From contig NZ_CP108514.1 of assembly GCF_035989305.1 (NCBI RefSeq), forward strand, positions 4,565,501 to 4,629,500: a stretch of DNA of 64,000 nucleotides. The letters are read 5' to 3'. Of this stretch, positions 35,963-45,965 are shown piece by piece. Numbering within the stretch: the stretch's first letter is position 1; every line of letters starts with the position of its first letter. The notes under the pieces were generated by a model, which made no database searches, had not been told where the DNA came from, and worked only from the letters and a program-made list of their open reading frames with translations. Source of the stretch: Streptomyces sp. NBC_01233 (lineage in GTDB: Bacteria > Actinomycetota > Actinomycetes > Streptomycetales > Streptomycetaceae). The position numbers and the translations under genes are program-made.

Positions 35963-37047
35963 TGGATCCCCTCCGCCACACTCTGCGTGCTGTTCATGCC
36001 CGGGCCCAGATGGGCCTGCTGGGCGTCGTACTGCATTCCGACCCCTCGATACGCGATCTCTCGCGCCGCCTCCAGATAGGAGAGGGAACCACTGGAACCC
36101 GGGTCGTAGGTGAGCACCGTCTGGCCATAGCTCGGCGCCTCGGAAATGCGCACCGACCTGGGGATGCTCGTCCGCAGCACCTCCTTGCCGAAGTGGCTGC
36201 GCACCTCCTCCGCCACCTGCGAGGCCAGCCGGGTCCTGCCGTCGTACATCGTCAGCAGGATGGTCGACACATGCAGCGTCGGGTTGAGGTGGGCCCTCAC
36301 CAGATCGACATTGCGCAGCAGCTGGCCCAAGCCCTCCAGCGCGTAGTACTCACACTGGATCGGGATCAGCACCTCCGCGCCGGCCACCAGCGCGTTCACC
36401 GTGAGCAGCCCGAGCGAGGGAGGACAGTCGATCAGGATGTAGTCGAGGGGCTGGTGGTACGCCTGGATCGCCCGCTGCAGCCGGCTTTCCCGCGCCACGA
36501 GCGACACCAGCTCGATCTCCGCGCCCGCCAGATCGATCGTGGCCGGAGCACAGAACAGCCCCTCCACATCCACGACCGGCTGGACGACCTCCAGGAGAGG
36601 CCGGCTGTCCACGAGCACGTCGTAGATCGACGGCACATCCGCATGGTGGTCGATGCCCAGGGCCGTGGAGGCATTGCCCTGCGGGTCGAGGTCGACCACC
36701 AGGACCCGCGCCCCGTGCAGGGCCAGCGAGGCCGCCAGGTTCACGGTCGTCGTGGTCTTGCCCACGCCGCCCTTCTGGTTGGCGACCACGATGACCCGGG
36801 TCTGCTCCGGCCGGGGCAGCCGTTCGCCGGTGCGCCCCAGCGCCTCGACCGCCAGCTGGGCGGCTCGGCCGATGGGGGTGTCGTTGTCTACAAGCGGGGG
36901 AGGCAATGTTTCACGTGAAACATCCTCACCCGCCGATTCAGAGCGGGGACCGGGGACCGGATCGGCCATCGGCCCCGCGAGGTTGGCGTCGGACCGCACG
37001 GTGTCACTCTCCTCGACATCAGGCTCGCGATGAACAGAGCCTGCCAT
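35959..37047 (-). CDS. parA: Chromosome-partitioning ATPase ParA
   Basis: A 362-residue Walker ATPase. An N-terminal disordered extension (about 80 residues) precedes the deviant Walker A K92-G-G-V-G-K-T98; switch I D-P-Q-G-N-A-S and Walker B Y-I-L-I-D-C-P-P follow. It drives separation of ParB-origin complexes, in Streptomyces mainly in sporulating aerial hyphae. ATG 37047 is chosen for family length. A longer frame begins inside the parS at 37193-37208 with M-F-H-V-K, which is a palindrome artefact. A parS at 36907-36922 is translated as D42-T47. Confidence 0.95.
   Translation of the reverse strand: MAGSVHREPDVEESDTVRSDANLAGPMADPVPGPRSESAGEDVSRETLPPPLVDNDTPIGRAAQLAVEALGRTGERLPRPEQTRVIVVANQKGGVGKTTTTVNLAASLALHGARVLVVDLDPQGNASTALGIDHHADVPSIYDVLVDSRPLLEVVQPVVDVEGLFCAPATIDLAGAEIELVSLVARESRLQRAIQAYHQPLDYILIDCPPSLGLLTVNALVAGAEVLIPIQCEYYALEGLGQLLRNVDLVRAHLNPTLHVSTILLTMYDGRTRLASQVAEEVRSHFGKEVLRTSIPRSVRISEAPSYGQTVLTYDPGSSGSLSYLEAAREIAYRGVGMQYDAQQAHLGPGMNSTQSVAEGIQ
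36907..36922. other. parS site 7, inside parA
   Basis: A perfect 16-bp parS; the parA frame reads Asp-Val-Ser-Arg-Glu-Thr (residues 42-47) through it. Confidence 0.95.
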
Positions 37048-37192
37048 GTCACCCGGGTCGCGAACCAGCGGGGCCCGTACTCCTGTGGATGAATCCACCG
37101 ATGTGGACAACTCCGTCCCCCTTGCGTCCTTGCGGTGAAGGGGCGACGCAGCCGCACGACCGCGGCTGATGATTCCGTGCAGCAGAGAGCGA

Positions 37193-37208
37193 CGTTTCAC
37201 GTGAAACA
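37193..37208. other. parS site 8, upstream of parA
   Basis: The 14-bp core GTTTCACGTGAAAC is perfect at 37194-37207, with C/A outer bases. It lies about 150 bp upstream of the parA start, so ParB could influence the parAB promoter (inference). Confidence 0.92.
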
Positions 37209-37322
37209 CGATGCCCGGACAGTGCCCAGACAGGGTCTTCAGACCGCTACGACACTCCGAAATCCATACCTATAGGGCCCAACAGAGACAAAATCTCCGC
37301 CGGGCCCCCACACCTCAGACAA

Positions 37323-38039
37323 TCAACGGCGCCGACGGGTGCGTCCCACCCGGGCCGCCTTAGCCCGCTTGGCCGCGAACCTCACCCCACCGGGGCTCTC
37401 TCCGACCTCGACCCGGACCACCGTCGACAACGGGTCCACCAGACCCTCGCCCACGTGCAGCACCGAGGTCTTCACCACACCGAGCTTCGCCAGTGCGGTC
37501 TTGGCCGACACCAGCTCCTCTTCGGCGGTGTCGCCCTTGAGCGCCAGCATCTCCCCGTACGGACGCAGCAGGGGCACGCCCCAGCCGGCCAGCCGGTCCA
37601 GCGGAGCCACGGCACGCGCCGTCACCACGTGCACGGGCTGCACCTTGCCGAGAACCTCCTCGGCCCGCCCGCGCACCACCGTGACGTGGTCCAGGCCCAG
37701 CAGCTCCACGGCCTCCTGGAGGAAGGTCGTCCGCCGCAGCAGCGGTTCGAGCAGAGTAATCTTGAGATCCCGGCGCACCAGCGCCAGCGGGATGCCGGGC
37801 AGACCGGCGCCCGAACCCACGTCGCACACGGTGACGCCCTGGGGCACCACCTCCGACAGCACAGCGCAGTTCAGCAGGTGCCGCTCCCACAGCCGCGGCA
37901 CCTCGCGCGGCCCGATCAGGCCCCGCTTGACTCCCGCGTCCGCCAGCAGCTCCGCATACCGCACAGCTTCCGGGAAAAACTCACCGAACACCGCGCGCGC
38001 CTCTTCAGGCGCCGGGGGAAGCTCAGCTGCCTCCGTCAC
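37323..38039 (-). CDS. rsmG: 16S rRNA (guanine-N7) methyltransferase RsmG
   Basis: A 238-residue SAM-dependent methyltransferase. Its SAM motif is V-C-D-V-G-S-G-A-G-L-P-G-I-P-L-A and the catalytic region reads V-T-A-R-A-V-A-P-L. It methylates G527 (E. coli numbering) of 16S rRNA; loss confers low-level streptomycin resistance. The basic C-terminus (K-R-A-K-A-A-R) is typical for Streptomyces. GTG 38039 is chosen over ATG 38063 because GGAAGGA lies upstream. It belongs to the classic rnpA-yidC-jag-rsmG-parAB set. Confidence 0.94.
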   Translation of the reverse strand: MTEAAELPPAPEEARAVFGEFFPEAVRYAELLADAGVKRGLIGPREVPRLWERHLLNCAVLSEVVPQGVTVCDVGSGAGLPGIPLALVRRDLKITLLEPLLRRTTFLQEAVELLGLDHVTVVRGRAEEVLGKVQPVHVVTARAVAPLDRLAGWGVPLLRPYGEMLALKGDTAEEELVSAKTALAKLGVVKTSVLHVGEGLVDPLSTVVRVEVGESPGGVRFAAKRAKAARVGRTRRRR

Positions 38040-38170
38040 GGGGACCGTCCTTCCGTACCGCATGGTTCTGGAAAAACCACGTCTTCAAGATGCCGCGTCA
38101 TTCACATGCCAGGCTGACAAACATCGGCCCCGCCTGCGACACAGACGGGGCCGAATACTCGCGCCAGGGG

Positions 38171-38683
38171 TCAGGCCGGGAGCACAACGACGAAGCGCTG
38201 CGGCTCCTCGCCCTCGGACTCGCTCCGCAGACCGGCGGCCGCCACGGCGTCGTGGACGACCTTCCGCTCGAACGGGGTCATCGGGGCCAGCTTCAGCGGC
38301 TCGCCCGAGGCCTTCACGTCCGCCGCCGCCTGGGCGCCCAGCGCCGCCAGCTCCTCGCGCTTCTTCGCACGGAACCCGGCGATGTCCAGCATCAGCCGGC
38401 TGCGGTCCCCGGTCTCCCGGTGCACGGCGAGGCGGGTCAGCTCCTGCAGAGCCTCCAGAACCTCACCGTCGCGGCCCACGAGCTTCTGCAGATCACGGCT
38501 GGCGGAGTCACTGACAATCGACACCGCGGCCCGGTCGGCCTCGACGTCCATGTCGATGTCGCCGTCCAGGTCGGCGATGTCCAGCAGACCCTCGAGGTAA
38601 TCGGCCGCGATCTCACCCTCCTGCTCGAGGCGGGTCAGGGTGTCGCCACTCTCAGCGGCGGCGGTGGTGGTGCCTTCCGTCAC
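38171..38683 (-). CDS. jag: Jag/KhpB-type KH-R3H RNA-binding protein
   Basis: A 170-residue protein with a KH-like domain (V-G-R-D-G-E-V-L-E-A-L-Q-E-L, about residues 65-85) and an R3H domain at the C terminus (P-M-T-P-F-E-R-K-V-V-H-D-A-V). It binds RNA in the cytoplasm and in other bacteria links to cell-envelope control. The N-terminal jag-type domain is short and acidic. GTG 38683 has GGAGGGA-type sequence near it on the minus strand. The yidC stop lies 15 bp upstream. Confidence 0.9.
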   Translation of the reverse strand: MTEGTTTAAAESGDTLTRLEQEGEIAADYLEGLLDIADLDGDIDMDVEADRAAVSIVSDSASRDLQKLVGRDGEVLEALQELTRLAVHRETGDRSRLMLDIAGFRAKKREELAALGAQAAADVKASGEPLKLAPMTPFERKVVHDAVAAAGLRSESEGEEPQRFVVVLPA

Positions 38684-38698
38684 GGGAGGGACTCCTTC

Positions 38699-39802
38699 TT
38701 ACTTCTTGGGAGAGGGCTTGCTGGGCGTCTGACGCTGCGACTTCGACTGCCGCTTCGGCTGCTGCCGCTTCGCGACACCGCCGCTCGCCGCATCCGAATC
38801 CGCCGTGGCCTCGGAACTCTTGATCACGGAGCCGTCCGGCTGGGCGGCCAAGCCCTGCTTCGTCAGAGCCGTGATGAACTTCCGCTCGTTGTCGTTGCGG
38901 TCCGGGCCCTTGGCCACGATCGCCGCGACGATCTTCTTCTTGCTCCGGCCCTTGACGTCGCCGTGCGAGCCGATTTGCTTCAGCAGGCGGGTCAGGTACT
39001 GGTCCTGCGCCTTGCTGCCCGGCGTCGGGTTCTGGTTGATCACGTACATCTGCTGACCCATGGTCCACACGTTCGTGGTCAGCCAGTAGACGAGAACACC
39101 GACGGGGAAGTTGATGCCCATGACCGCGAAGATCACGGGGAAGATGTACATCAGCATCTTCTGCTGCTGCATGAACGGCGTCTTGACCGACAGGTCGACG
39201 TTCTTCTGCATCAGCTGGCGCTGGGTGTAGAACTGCGACAGCGACATCAGGATGATCATGATGGCGGTGACGATGCGCACATCGGTGATCGAGGCGTCCA
39301 GGCTGGCGGCCTTCGCGGCGCTGTCCGTGAACTTCGCCGCCAGCGGGGCGCCGAAAATGTGTGCCTGACGCGCACTGGCCAGCAGCGGACCGTCGATGTA
39401 ACCGATCTCTTTGCCGCTGGCGATGCTCGCGAGCACGCTGTAGAGCGCGAAGAAGAACGGGGACTGCGCCAGGATGGGAAGGCACGAGGAGAGCGGGTTG
39501 GTGCCCGTCTCCTTGTAGAGCTTCATCATCTCTTCGGACTGGCGCTGCTTGTCGTTCTTGTAGCGCTCCTGGATCGCCTTCATCTTCGGCTGGAGCGCCT
39601 GCATGCCCCGCGTCGCCTTGATCTGCTTCACGAAGAGCGGGATCAGGCAGATACGGATCAGGACCACCAGGGACACGATGGACAGGCCCCAGGCCCACCC
39701 GCTGTCCGGCCCGAAGACCGCCCCGTACAAGCTGTGGAACTGGACGATGATCCACGACACGGGTGTGGTGATAAAGCTGAACAGACTGGCAATCGTGTCC
39801 AC
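38699..39802 (-). CDS. yidC: Membrane protein insertase YidC
   Basis: A 367-residue Oxa1/YidC insertase that places proteins in the membrane with or without SecYEG. It has the actinobacterial layout: TM1 near residues 5-25, a coiled region ([16 protein letters not shown]), the conserved TM helices with [13 protein letters not shown], and a basic C-terminal tail rich in Lys/Gln/Ser. The groove Arg is in L-I-R-I-C-L. GTG 39802 has AAGGAG upstream. It follows yidD with a 3-bp gap. Confidence 0.95.
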   Translation of the reverse strand: MDTIASLFSFITTPVSWIIVQFHSLYGAVFGPDSGWAWGLSIVSLVVLIRICLIPLFVKQIKATRGMQALQPKMKAIQERYKNDKQRQSEEMMKLYKETGTNPLSSCLPILAQSPFFFALYSVLASIASGKEIGYIDGPLLASARQAHIFGAPLAAKFTDSAAKAASLDASITDVRIVTAIMIILMSLSQFYTQRQLMQKNVDLSVKTPFMQQQKMLMYIFPVIFAVMGINFPVGVLVYWLTTNVWTMGQQMYVINQNPTPGSKAQDQYLTRLLKQIGSHGDVKGRSKKKIVAAIVAKGPDRNDNERKFITALTKQGLAAQPDGSVIKSSEATADSDAASGGVAKRQQPKRQSKSQRQTPSKPSPKK

Positions 39803-39805
39803 TAA

Positions 39806-40087
39806 TCAGGCTCCTTGAGCATTGCGAGATCTACGCAACGCACTGCGCAGCTGCTCGTGCCAACGCGGGCGTTTACGGGGTGGGACGTGGTCCACACCAC
39901 CCGGGGACCACGGATTGCACCGCAGGATCCGCCAGGCGGTCAGGGCCGTCCCCTTCACCGCACCATGCCGGTCGATGGCGGTGTACCCGTAGTGCGAACA
40001 CGACGGGTAGTACCGGCACACCGGGCCGAGCAGCGGACTGATCGTCCACTGGTACAGCTTGATCAAAGCGAGCAGCGGGTACTTCAT
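39806..40087 (-). CDS. yidD: Membrane protein insertion efficiency factor YidD
   Basis: A 93-residue protein of the YidD family (DUF37), with a short amphipathic N-terminus and the three-Cys signature region [11 protein letters not shown] plus [11 protein letters not shown]. It assists YidC-dependent insertion at the inner face of the membrane. The ATG at 40087 overlaps the rnpA stop by 4 bp. Confidence 0.95.
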   Translation of the reverse strand: MKYPLLALIKLYQWTISPLLGPVCRYYPSCSHYGYTAIDRHGAVKGTALTAWRILRCNPWSPGGVDHVPPRKRPRWHEQLRSALRRSRNAQGA

Positions 40088-40458
40088 CGAGCCACGCCTC
40101 CCAGGAGCCGCACCAGAGCGGCATCCAGGTCCCGGGCCAGTTCGTCGGGGCCGGCATCGCCCGCTCCGGGCAACGCACGTACCACCACCAGGCTACCGGC
40201 GGGCAGCTGAGACAGCCGCTCCCGGACCAGATGCCGAAGACGGCGCTTCACCCGGTTACGTATGACGGCGTTGCCGACAGCCTTGCTGACGACGAAACCC
40301 GCACGCGACGAGGGATCGATCTCCCCCGACTCGTGCGGGTCCGTTGCACCGCTTGTACGTAGGTGGACGACGAGGAGCGGGCGACCAGCCCGACGACCTC
40401 GACGTACCGCGCTCGCGAAGTCCTCGCGCCGCCTCAGCCGATTTTCGGGAGACAGCAC
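40084..40458 (-). CDS. rnpA: Ribonuclease P protein component
   Basis: A 124-residue basic protein that binds RNase P RNA and helps cut tRNA 5' leaders. It begins [13 protein letters not shown], and the RNR motif appears as [14 protein letters not shown]. Start is GTG 40458, 21 bp after the rpmH stop. The overlap with yidD indicates tight coupling. Confidence 0.95.
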   Translation of the reverse strand: MLSPENRLRRREDFASAVRRGRRAGRPLLVVHLRTSGATDPHESGEIDPSSRAGFVVSKAVGNAVIRNRVKRRLRHLVRERLSQLPAGSLVVVRALPGAGDAGPDELARDLDAALVRLLGGVAR

Positions 40459-40479
40459 GACGTCACGACCTGCGTGTGG

Positions 40480-40617
40480 TTACGCGGAAAGGGCGGCGCG
40501 GCCCTTGCCACGACGGTTCGCGAGGATGGCGCGACCGGCACGGGTACGCATCCGGAGACGGAAGCCGTGGGTCTTGGCACGACGGCGGTTGTTCGGCTGG
40601 AAGGTGCGCTTGCTCAC
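40480..40617 (-). CDS. rpmH: 50S ribosomal protein bL34
   Basis: A 45-residue, very basic ribosomal protein (starts [15 protein letters not shown], ends R-A-A-L-S-A). GTG 40617 is supported by GGAG seven nt upstream. It is the first gene of the rpmH-rnpA-yidD-yidC-jag-rsmG-parAB run and diverges from dnaA, the classical origin arrangement. Confidence 0.97.
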   Translation of the reverse strand: MSKRTFQPNNRRRAKTHGFRLRMRTRAGRAILANRRGKGRAALSA

Positions 40618-40973
40618 TCGGGGGCTCCAGAGAATGAATCGTTGTGGCGGGACATCGCCTGGCTGTCACCGTGCGCCCACGAGGAAACTCGCGTGTTCGC
40701 CCGAGTGGCACCGCTAAATGATCACTATCAGTGACCTTCGCCCATCGGTAGGCAGGCGGCAGCAGCCATCGACAACTCGACCTCGTTACGGTACGCGCGG
40801 CTACGCCATCCGGTCAAACCGAGTCGACGTGGCCCCACACTGTGCACAGGCTGTGGACAACGACTTGAACCGTACCCGTTGGCCTGACTACCGTTGCCTG
40901 ACCCCGGATTTTTTGTCCCGACCGTCCCAAAGAACCACACATTCGTGGGACCCCCTGTGAGAGAGCGTGCTCT
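40618..40973. promoter_or_regulatory. rpmH-dnaA divergent promoter region with DnaA box
   Basis: 356 bp without a gene. TGTGGACAA at 40852-40860 is a perfect minus-strand DnaA box (TTGTCCACA), and a weaker TGTGCACAG lies at 40841-40849. Both sit about 115-130 bp upstream of dnaA, fitting DnaA autoregulation known in Streptomyces. The rpmH-side half (40618-40830) should hold the rpmH promoter; no other element is clear. Confidence 0.75.
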
Positions 40974-42761
40974 GTGGCTGACGTACCTGCCGATCTTGCC
41001 GCAGTGTGGCCAAGGGTGCTCGAAAAGCTCCTCGGGGAGGGACAGCCGGGGATCGAGCCAAAAGACAAGCAGTGGGTCGAGAGGTGCCAGCCCCTGGCAC
41101 TCGTCGCCGACACCGCACTGCTCGCCGTCCCCAACGAATGGGGCAAGCGCGTCCTCGAGGGCCGGCTCGCCCCGCTGATCAGCGACGCGCTGAGCCGCGA
41201 ATGCGGCCGCCCCATCCGGATCGCCATCACCGTGGACGACTCCGCCGGCGAGCCCGCGCCGCCCTCCCCGCCCGCGCAGCAGCCCGGCCCGTACGAGCCG
41301 TACGGCGGCCAGCGCCCCGGCGGCGGCCCCGGCAACGGCGACGACCAGCTCCCCACCGCCCGCCCCGCCTACCCGGACTACCAGCAGCCGCGCCCCGAGC
41401 CCGGCGCCTGGCCCCGCGGCGGCCAGCAGGACGACTACGGCTGGCAGCAGCCCCGCCTCGGCGGTTTCCCCGAGCGCGACCCCTACGCCTCCCCGCAGCC
41501 GGGCTACCTCCAGCAGCCCGAGCCCTCCGGCTACGACCAGGGCTCCTACGAGCAGCAGAAGTACGAGCAGTCCCCGTACGAATCCCAGCAGCCCCATCAG
41601 TCGCACCAGTACGAGCAACAGAAGTACGAACAGCAGCAGTACGAGCAGCCCGCGCCGCGCCAGGCCCCCGGCCGGCCGGCCGCGCCCCCGGCCCCGTCCG
41701 GCGGCTCCACCTCGGGCCCGCTGGAGCCGACCGCCCGGCTGAACCCCAAGTACCTGTTCGACACCTTCGTCATCGGAGCCTCCAACCGCTTCGCGCACGC
41801 CGCCGCGGTGGCCGTCGCCGAAGCGCCGGCGAAGGCCTACAACCCCCTCTTCATCTATGGGGAGTCGGGCCTCGGCAAGACCCACCTGCTGCACGCCATC
41901 GGGCACTACGCGCGGAGCCTCTACCCCGGCACCCGCGTGCGGTACGTGAGCTCCGAGGAGTTCACCAACGAGTTCATCAACTCCATCCGCGACGGCAAGG
42001 GCGACGCGTTCCGCAAGCGCTACCGCGAGATGGACATCCTGCTCGTCGACGACATCCAGTTCCTCGCGAGCAAGGAGTCGACGCAGGAGGAGTTCTTCCA
42101 CACCTTCAACACCCTCCACAACGCCAACAAGCAGATCGTGCTCTCCTCCGACCGGCCGCCCAAGCAGCTCGTCACCCTGGAGGACAGGCTCCGCAACCGC
42201 TTCGAGTGGGGCCTGATCACCGACGTCCAGCCGCCCGAGCTGGAGACCCGGATCGCGATCCTGCGCAAGAAGGCCGTCCAGGAGCAGCTCAACGCCCCGC
42301 CGGAGGTACTGGAGTTCATCGCCTCCCGCATCTCGCGCAACATCCGCGAGCTGGAGGGGGCGCTGATCCGGGTCACGGCCTTCGCGAGCCTCAACCGGCA
42401 GCCGGTCGACCTGGGCCTCACCGAGGACGTCCTGAAGAACCTGATCCCGGGCGGGGAGGACAGCGCCCCCGAGATCACCGCCTCCGACATCATGGCGGCC
42501 ACCGCCGACTACTTCGGCCTGACCGTGGACGACCTGTGCGGCTCCTCGCGCAGCAGGGTCCTGGTGACCGCCCGGCAGATCGCCATGTACCTGTGCCGGG
42601 AGCTCACCGACCTGTCGCTGCCCAAGATCGGGGCGCAGTTCGGCGGCCGCGACCACACCACCGTGATGCACGCGGACCGCAAGATCCGCGCCCTGATGGC
42701 CGAACGGCGGTCCATCTACAACCAGGTCACCGAGCTCACCAACCGCATCAAGAACGGCTGA
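40974..42761 (+). CDS. dnaA: Chromosomal replication initiator DnaA
   Basis: A 595-residue initiator, longer than the usual 450-500 because domain II (about residues 85-255) is a Pro/Gln/Tyr-rich linker with repeated K-Y-E-Q-type units, as in other Streptomyces. Domain III is AAA+ with Walker A G-E-S-G-L-G-K-T (about 297-304) and Walker B L-L-V-D-D-I-Q-F (about 356-363). Domain IV has the DnaA signature [11 protein letters not shown] near residue 557. GTG 40974. It binds the 9-mers in oriC immediately downstream and melts the origin. Confidence 0.98.
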   Translation: MADVPADLAAVWPRVLEKLLGEGQPGIEPKDKQWVERCQPLALVADTALLAVPNEWGKRVLEGRLAPLISDALSRECGRPIRIAITVDDSAGEPAPPSPPAQQPGPYEPYGGQRPGGGPGNGDDQLPTARPAYPDYQQPRPEPGAWPRGGQQDDYGWQQPRLGGFPERDPYASPQPGYLQQPEPSGYDQGSYEQQKYEQSPYESQQPHQSHQYEQQKYEQQQYEQPAPRQAPGRPAAPPAPSGGSTSGPLEPTARLNPKYLFDTFVIGASNRFAHAAAVAVAEAPAKAYNPLFIYGESGLGKTHLLHAIGHYARSLYPGTRVRYVSSEEFTNEFINSIRDGKGDAFRKRYREMDILLVDDIQFLASKESTQEEFFHTFNTLHNANKQIVLSSDRPPKQLVTLEDRLRNRFEWGLITDVQPPELETRIAILRKKAVQEQLNAPPEVLEFIASRISRNIRELEGALIRVTAFASLNRQPVDLGLTEDVLKNLIPGGEDSAPEITASDIMAATADYFGLTVDDLCGSSRSRVLVTARQIAMYLCRELTDLSLPKIGAQFGGRDHTTVMHADRKIRALMAERRSIYNQVTELTNRIKNG

Positions 42762-43636
42762 GAGCGGCCCCGTACCGCTCGCCCGGGGCCGCGCAAGGGC
42801 CCCTTCAAACGCTTACAGAGGGCGCTCCCGGACGACAACGGGGGCGCCCTTCTTCGTCCGCGCGCCCCTGACCTGTTCGAATACGCCCCCTGGGGAGCAA
42901 GTCATCCACAGATTCCGTGACTTTCTTCCGTCCACACCCTGGGGACGGGTTCCGTCGCCCACAATCTGTCCACAGGCATACGGGGTGAGGCTCCATCAGA
43001 GCAGGTCAGCACCCTGTGGAATTGTGCGCAAGCGTCATCCACAGGGTGTGGACAAACATTTCGTCCACAGGCCTGTCCACGACGTTGTCCACCGTCCCCC
43101 CACAGGTTCGCGCACCCTGTGCACAGGATCCGGTCTCTTCTCCACACCCTTGTCCACTGTTCGGCAACGCACCACCCCCTCTCACCGCCCGGAGTGAAAG
43201 CGGTCACACGGATGTAGACGTTTGGGTTGTGGAGTACCGGGGGAAAGCTGGGGACACACCTGTGGAGTAGTCGGGGTCCCCTGGGGACGGCCTGTGCAGA
43301 ACTTTTCGTTCTCCACAGAGACACAGGGTTGTCCACCGGTGTCGCCCACAGGGTCGGTGGATAAAAAACGCGGTGTGACCTGCGAGAACGGGCTTATCCA
43401 CCGTTTCCACAGGCCCTACTACTACCCCCATAGAGAGTGAGTCCGGTTTCGGTTTTCAAGCAGGTCCTGTGCACAACTCGTCGAGAGCCCGCTCCGCCGC
43501 CTCGCTCCCGACTTGACCGCCAGCCGCACCGACTGTCGGCGCCGTACGTCAGACTGGTCCCCGGCATCGGTCGAGGCATCGACGAGCCGACGACGAAGGC
43601 CGGCAGACGAGCGAGCAACAGCAGGAGGCGGTTCCG
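42762..43636. other. Chromosomal replication origin oriC
   Basis: An 875-bp dnaA-dnaN spacer packed with DnaA boxes. Plus-strand sites include TCATCCACA (42902, 43035), CCGTCCACA (42928), CTGTCCACA (42966), TCGTCCACA (43061), TTCTCCACA (43138, 43309), TTGTCCACC (43085, 43329), TTGTCCACT (43150) and TTATCCACC (43394). Minus-strand sites include TGTGGACAA (43047), TGTGGAGTA (43228, 43261) and GGTGGATAA (43356). Groups at 42900-43160 and 43228-43411 flank a poorer spacer. This matches Streptomyces oriC, which has many weakly conserved boxes and no obvious AT-rich 13-mers. No ORF with support is present. Confidence 0.95.
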
Positions 43637-44767
43637 GTGAAGATCCGGGTGGAGCGCGACGTACTCGCGGAGGCGGTGGCCTGGGCTGCCCGTAGCCTCC
43701 CGGCCCGGCCGCCGGTGCCCGTTCTCGCGGGCCTGCTGCTGAAGGCCGAGGAAGGCACGCTGAGCCTCTCCGGCTTCGACTACGAGGTCTCGGCCCGCGT
43801 CTCCGTCGAGGCGGACGTCGAGGAGGACGGCACCGTCCTGGTCTCCGGCCGGCTGCTCGCCGACATCTGCCGCGCCCTCCCCAACCGCCCGGTCGAGATT
43901 TCCACAGACGGTGTACGGGCGACCGTGGTCTGCGGCTCCTCGCGGTTCACACTCCACACCCTGCCTGTGGAGGAGTACCCGGCCCTGCCGCAGATGCCCA
44001 CCGCGACCGGCACCGTGCCCGGCGAGGTCTTCGCCTCCGCCGCCAAGCAGGTGGCCACCGCCGCCGGCCGTGACGACACGCTGCCCGTGCTGACCGGTGT
44101 CCGCATCGAGATCGAGGGCGACCGCGTCACCCTGGCCTCCACCGACCGCTACCGCTTCGCGGTCCGCGAGTTCCTGTGGAAGCCGGAGAACCCGGACGCG
44201 TCGGCCGTCGCCCTGGTGCCCGCCAAGACGCTCCAGGAGATCGCCAACTCCCTGACCAGCGGTGACACCGTGACCCTGGCGCTGTCCGGCTCGGGCGCGG
44301 GCGAAGGCCTGATCGGTTTCGAGGGCGCCGGCCGCCGCACCACCACCCGGCTGCTCGAGGGCGACCTGCCCAAGTACCGGACGCTCTTCCCGACCGAGTT
44401 CAACTCCGTCGCCGTGATCGAGACCGCGCCCTTCGTCGAGGCCGTCAAGCGCGTGGCCCTGGTGGCCGAGCGCAACACCCCGGTCCGCCTCAGCTTCGAG
44501 CAGGGGGTGCTGATCCTGGAGGCCGGCTCCTCCGACGATGCACAGGCTGTGGAGAGGGTCGACGCGCAGCTCGACGGCGACGACATCTCGATCGCCTTCA
44601 ACCCGACCTTCCTGCTGGACGGCCTCAGCGCGATCGCCTCCCCGGTGGCCCAGCTGAGCTTCACCACGTCCACCAAGCCCGCTCTGCTCAGCGGCCGCCC
44701 GGCGGTCGACGCGGAGGCCGACGAGGCCTACAAGTACCTGATCATGCCGGTGCGCCTGTCCGGCTGA
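43637..44767 (+). CDS. dnaN: DNA polymerase III beta sliding clamp
   Basis: A 376-residue clamp of three repeated domains that encircles DNA and tethers the polymerase. It begins K-I-R-V-E-R-D-V-L-A-E-A-V-A-W-A and contains the hydrophobic-pocket end sequence Y-L-I-M-P-V-R-L near the C-terminus. GTG 43637 has AGGAGG about 10 nt upstream. A DnaA-box-like TGTGGA stretch also occurs within the gene near 44550. It is followed by a strong terminator hairpin. Confidence 0.98.
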   Translation: MKIRVERDVLAEAVAWAARSLPARPPVPVLAGLLLKAEEGTLSLSGFDYEVSARVSVEADVEEDGTVLVSGRLLADICRALPNRPVEISTDGVRATVVCGSSRFTLHTLPVEEYPALPQMPTATGTVPGEVFASAAKQVATAAGRDDTLPVLTGVRIEIEGDRVTLASTDRYRFAVREFLWKPENPDASAVALVPAKTLQEIANSLTSGDTVTLALSGSGAGEGLIGFEGAGRRTTTRLLEGDLPKYRTLFPTEFNSVAVIETAPFVEAVKRVALVAERNTPVRLSFEQGVLILEAGSSDDAQAVERVDAQLDGDDISIAFNPTFLLDGLSAIASPVAQLSFTTSTKPALLSGRPAVDAEADEAYKYLIMPVRLSG

Positions 44768-44779
44768 CGCTCCACCTGT

Positions 44780-44826
44780 CGACGTCGGGCCCGGTCTCGC
44801 GCGCTGCGGGACCGGGCCCGACGTCG
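44780..44826 (+). terminator. dnaN terminator
   Basis: Perfect 16-bp arms 44780-44795 and 44811-44826 with a 15-nt loop, 12 bp after the dnaN stop. Confidence 0.85.
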
Positions 44827-45010
44827 TCCACAGCCTGGGGAAGGCGCCGGGAAACCCCGCAGCCCGACCGGCCGGCATGGAGCGCCCGCAGGGCCCGCCG
44901 CCGCGGCCCGGCGTAGGCTCGGATCCGGTGGGCGACCCCCTGCGCGTCCGGCGAGGACACGGCCGGGGAAGCCCCGGCAAAGACGGCCACAACGCTTAAG
45001 GAACCACCTG

Positions 45011-45886
45011 ATGGAGCTTGGTCTCGTCGGTCTCGGCAAGATGGGCGGCAACATGCGCGAGCGCATCCGCCGCGCAGGCCACACCGTCATCGGATACGAC
45101 CGCAACCCGGACCTCGCGGACGTCCACAGCCTGCGGGAACTTGTGGACAGCCTGCAGGCCCCCCGCGTCGTGTGGGTGATGGTCCCCGCCGGCGCGGCGA
45201 CGCAGTCCACCGTCGACGAGCTCGCCGAGCTGCTCTCGATCGGCGACATCGTCGTCGACGGCGGCAACTCCCGCTGGACCGACGACGAGAAGCACGCCGG
45301 GGAGCTGGCGGCCAAGGGCATCGGCTTCGTCGACTGCGGCGTCTCCGGCGGCGTGTGGGGTCTGGAGAACGGCTACGCGCTGATGTACGGCGGCGCCAAG
45401 GACCACGTCGCACGGGTCCAGCAGATCTTCGACGCCCTCAAGCCCGAGGGCGAGTTCGGCGCCGTGCACGCCGGCAAGGTCGGTGCGGGCCACTTCGCGA
45501 AGATGGTCCACAACGGCATCGAGTACGCCATGATGCAGGCCTACGCCGAGGGCTGGGAGCTCCTGGAGAAGGTGGACTCGGTCACCGACGTCCGCGAGGT
45601 CTTCCGCTCCTGGCAGGAGGGCACCGTCATCCGCTCCTGGCTGCTGGACCTGGCCGTGAACGCCCTCGACCAGGACGAGCACCTGGAGCAGCTGCGCGGC
45701 TTCGCGCAGGACTCGGGCGAGGGCCGCTGGACGGTGGAGGCGGCGATCGACAACGCCGTACCGCTGCCCGCGATCACCGCGTCGCTGTTCGCGCGGTTCG
45801 CCTCGCGGCAGGACGACTCCCCGCAGATGAAGATGATCGCCGCGCTGCGCAACCAGTTCGGCGGCCACGCGGTCGAGAAGAAGTAG
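45011..45886 (+). CDS. gnd: Short-form 6-phosphogluconate dehydrogenase (decarboxylating)
   Basis: A 291-residue enzyme of the short, often NAD-dependent Gnd class rather than the 470-residue NADP type. The Rossmann motif is G-L-V-G-L-G-K-M-G-G-N-M at the N terminus. Catalytic stretches are D-C-G-V-S-G-G-V-W-G and K-M-V-H-N-G-I-E-Y. It converts 6-phosphogluconate to ribulose 5-phosphate and CO2. AAGGA precedes ATG 45011. It sits between dnaN and recF, as in other Streptomyces. Confidence 0.92.
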   Translation: MELGLVGLGKMGGNMRERIRRAGHTVIGYDRNPDLADVHSLRELVDSLQAPRVVWVMVPAGAATQSTVDELAELLSIGDIVVDGGNSRWTDDEKHAGELAAKGIGFVDCGVSGGVWGLENGYALMYGGAKDHVARVQQIFDALKPEGEFGAVHAGKVGAGHFAKMVHNGIEYAMMQAYAEGWELLEKVDSVTDVREVFRSWQEGTVIRSWLLDLAVNALDQDEHLEQLRGFAQDSGEGRWTVEAAIDNAVPLPAITASLFARFASRQDDSPQMKMIAALRNQFGGHAVEKK

Positions 45887-45965
45887 CAGCTCACAGGGCT
45901 GCAAAGGATCACCAGCAGCACAGCACCACAGCGAGTAGTGGGAAGCCGGGGGAGGTCGGCGCCGT

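Noticed and set aside
37048..37209. A longer ParA starting M-F-H-V-K inside parS site 8
   Set aside because: The ATG is created by the parS palindrome, has no Shine-Dalgarno, and the added residues are not part of ParA family N-termini.
41515..41660. Tandem K-Y-E-Q repeats within dnaA as a frameshift or insertion
   Set aside because: Streptomyces DnaA domain II is normally long and low-complexity; the frame is intact through it.
42900..43411. Repeated TCCACA words as a possible CRISPR array
   Set aside because: Spacing is irregular, orientation is mixed and the unit is 9 bp; these are DnaA boxes of oriC.
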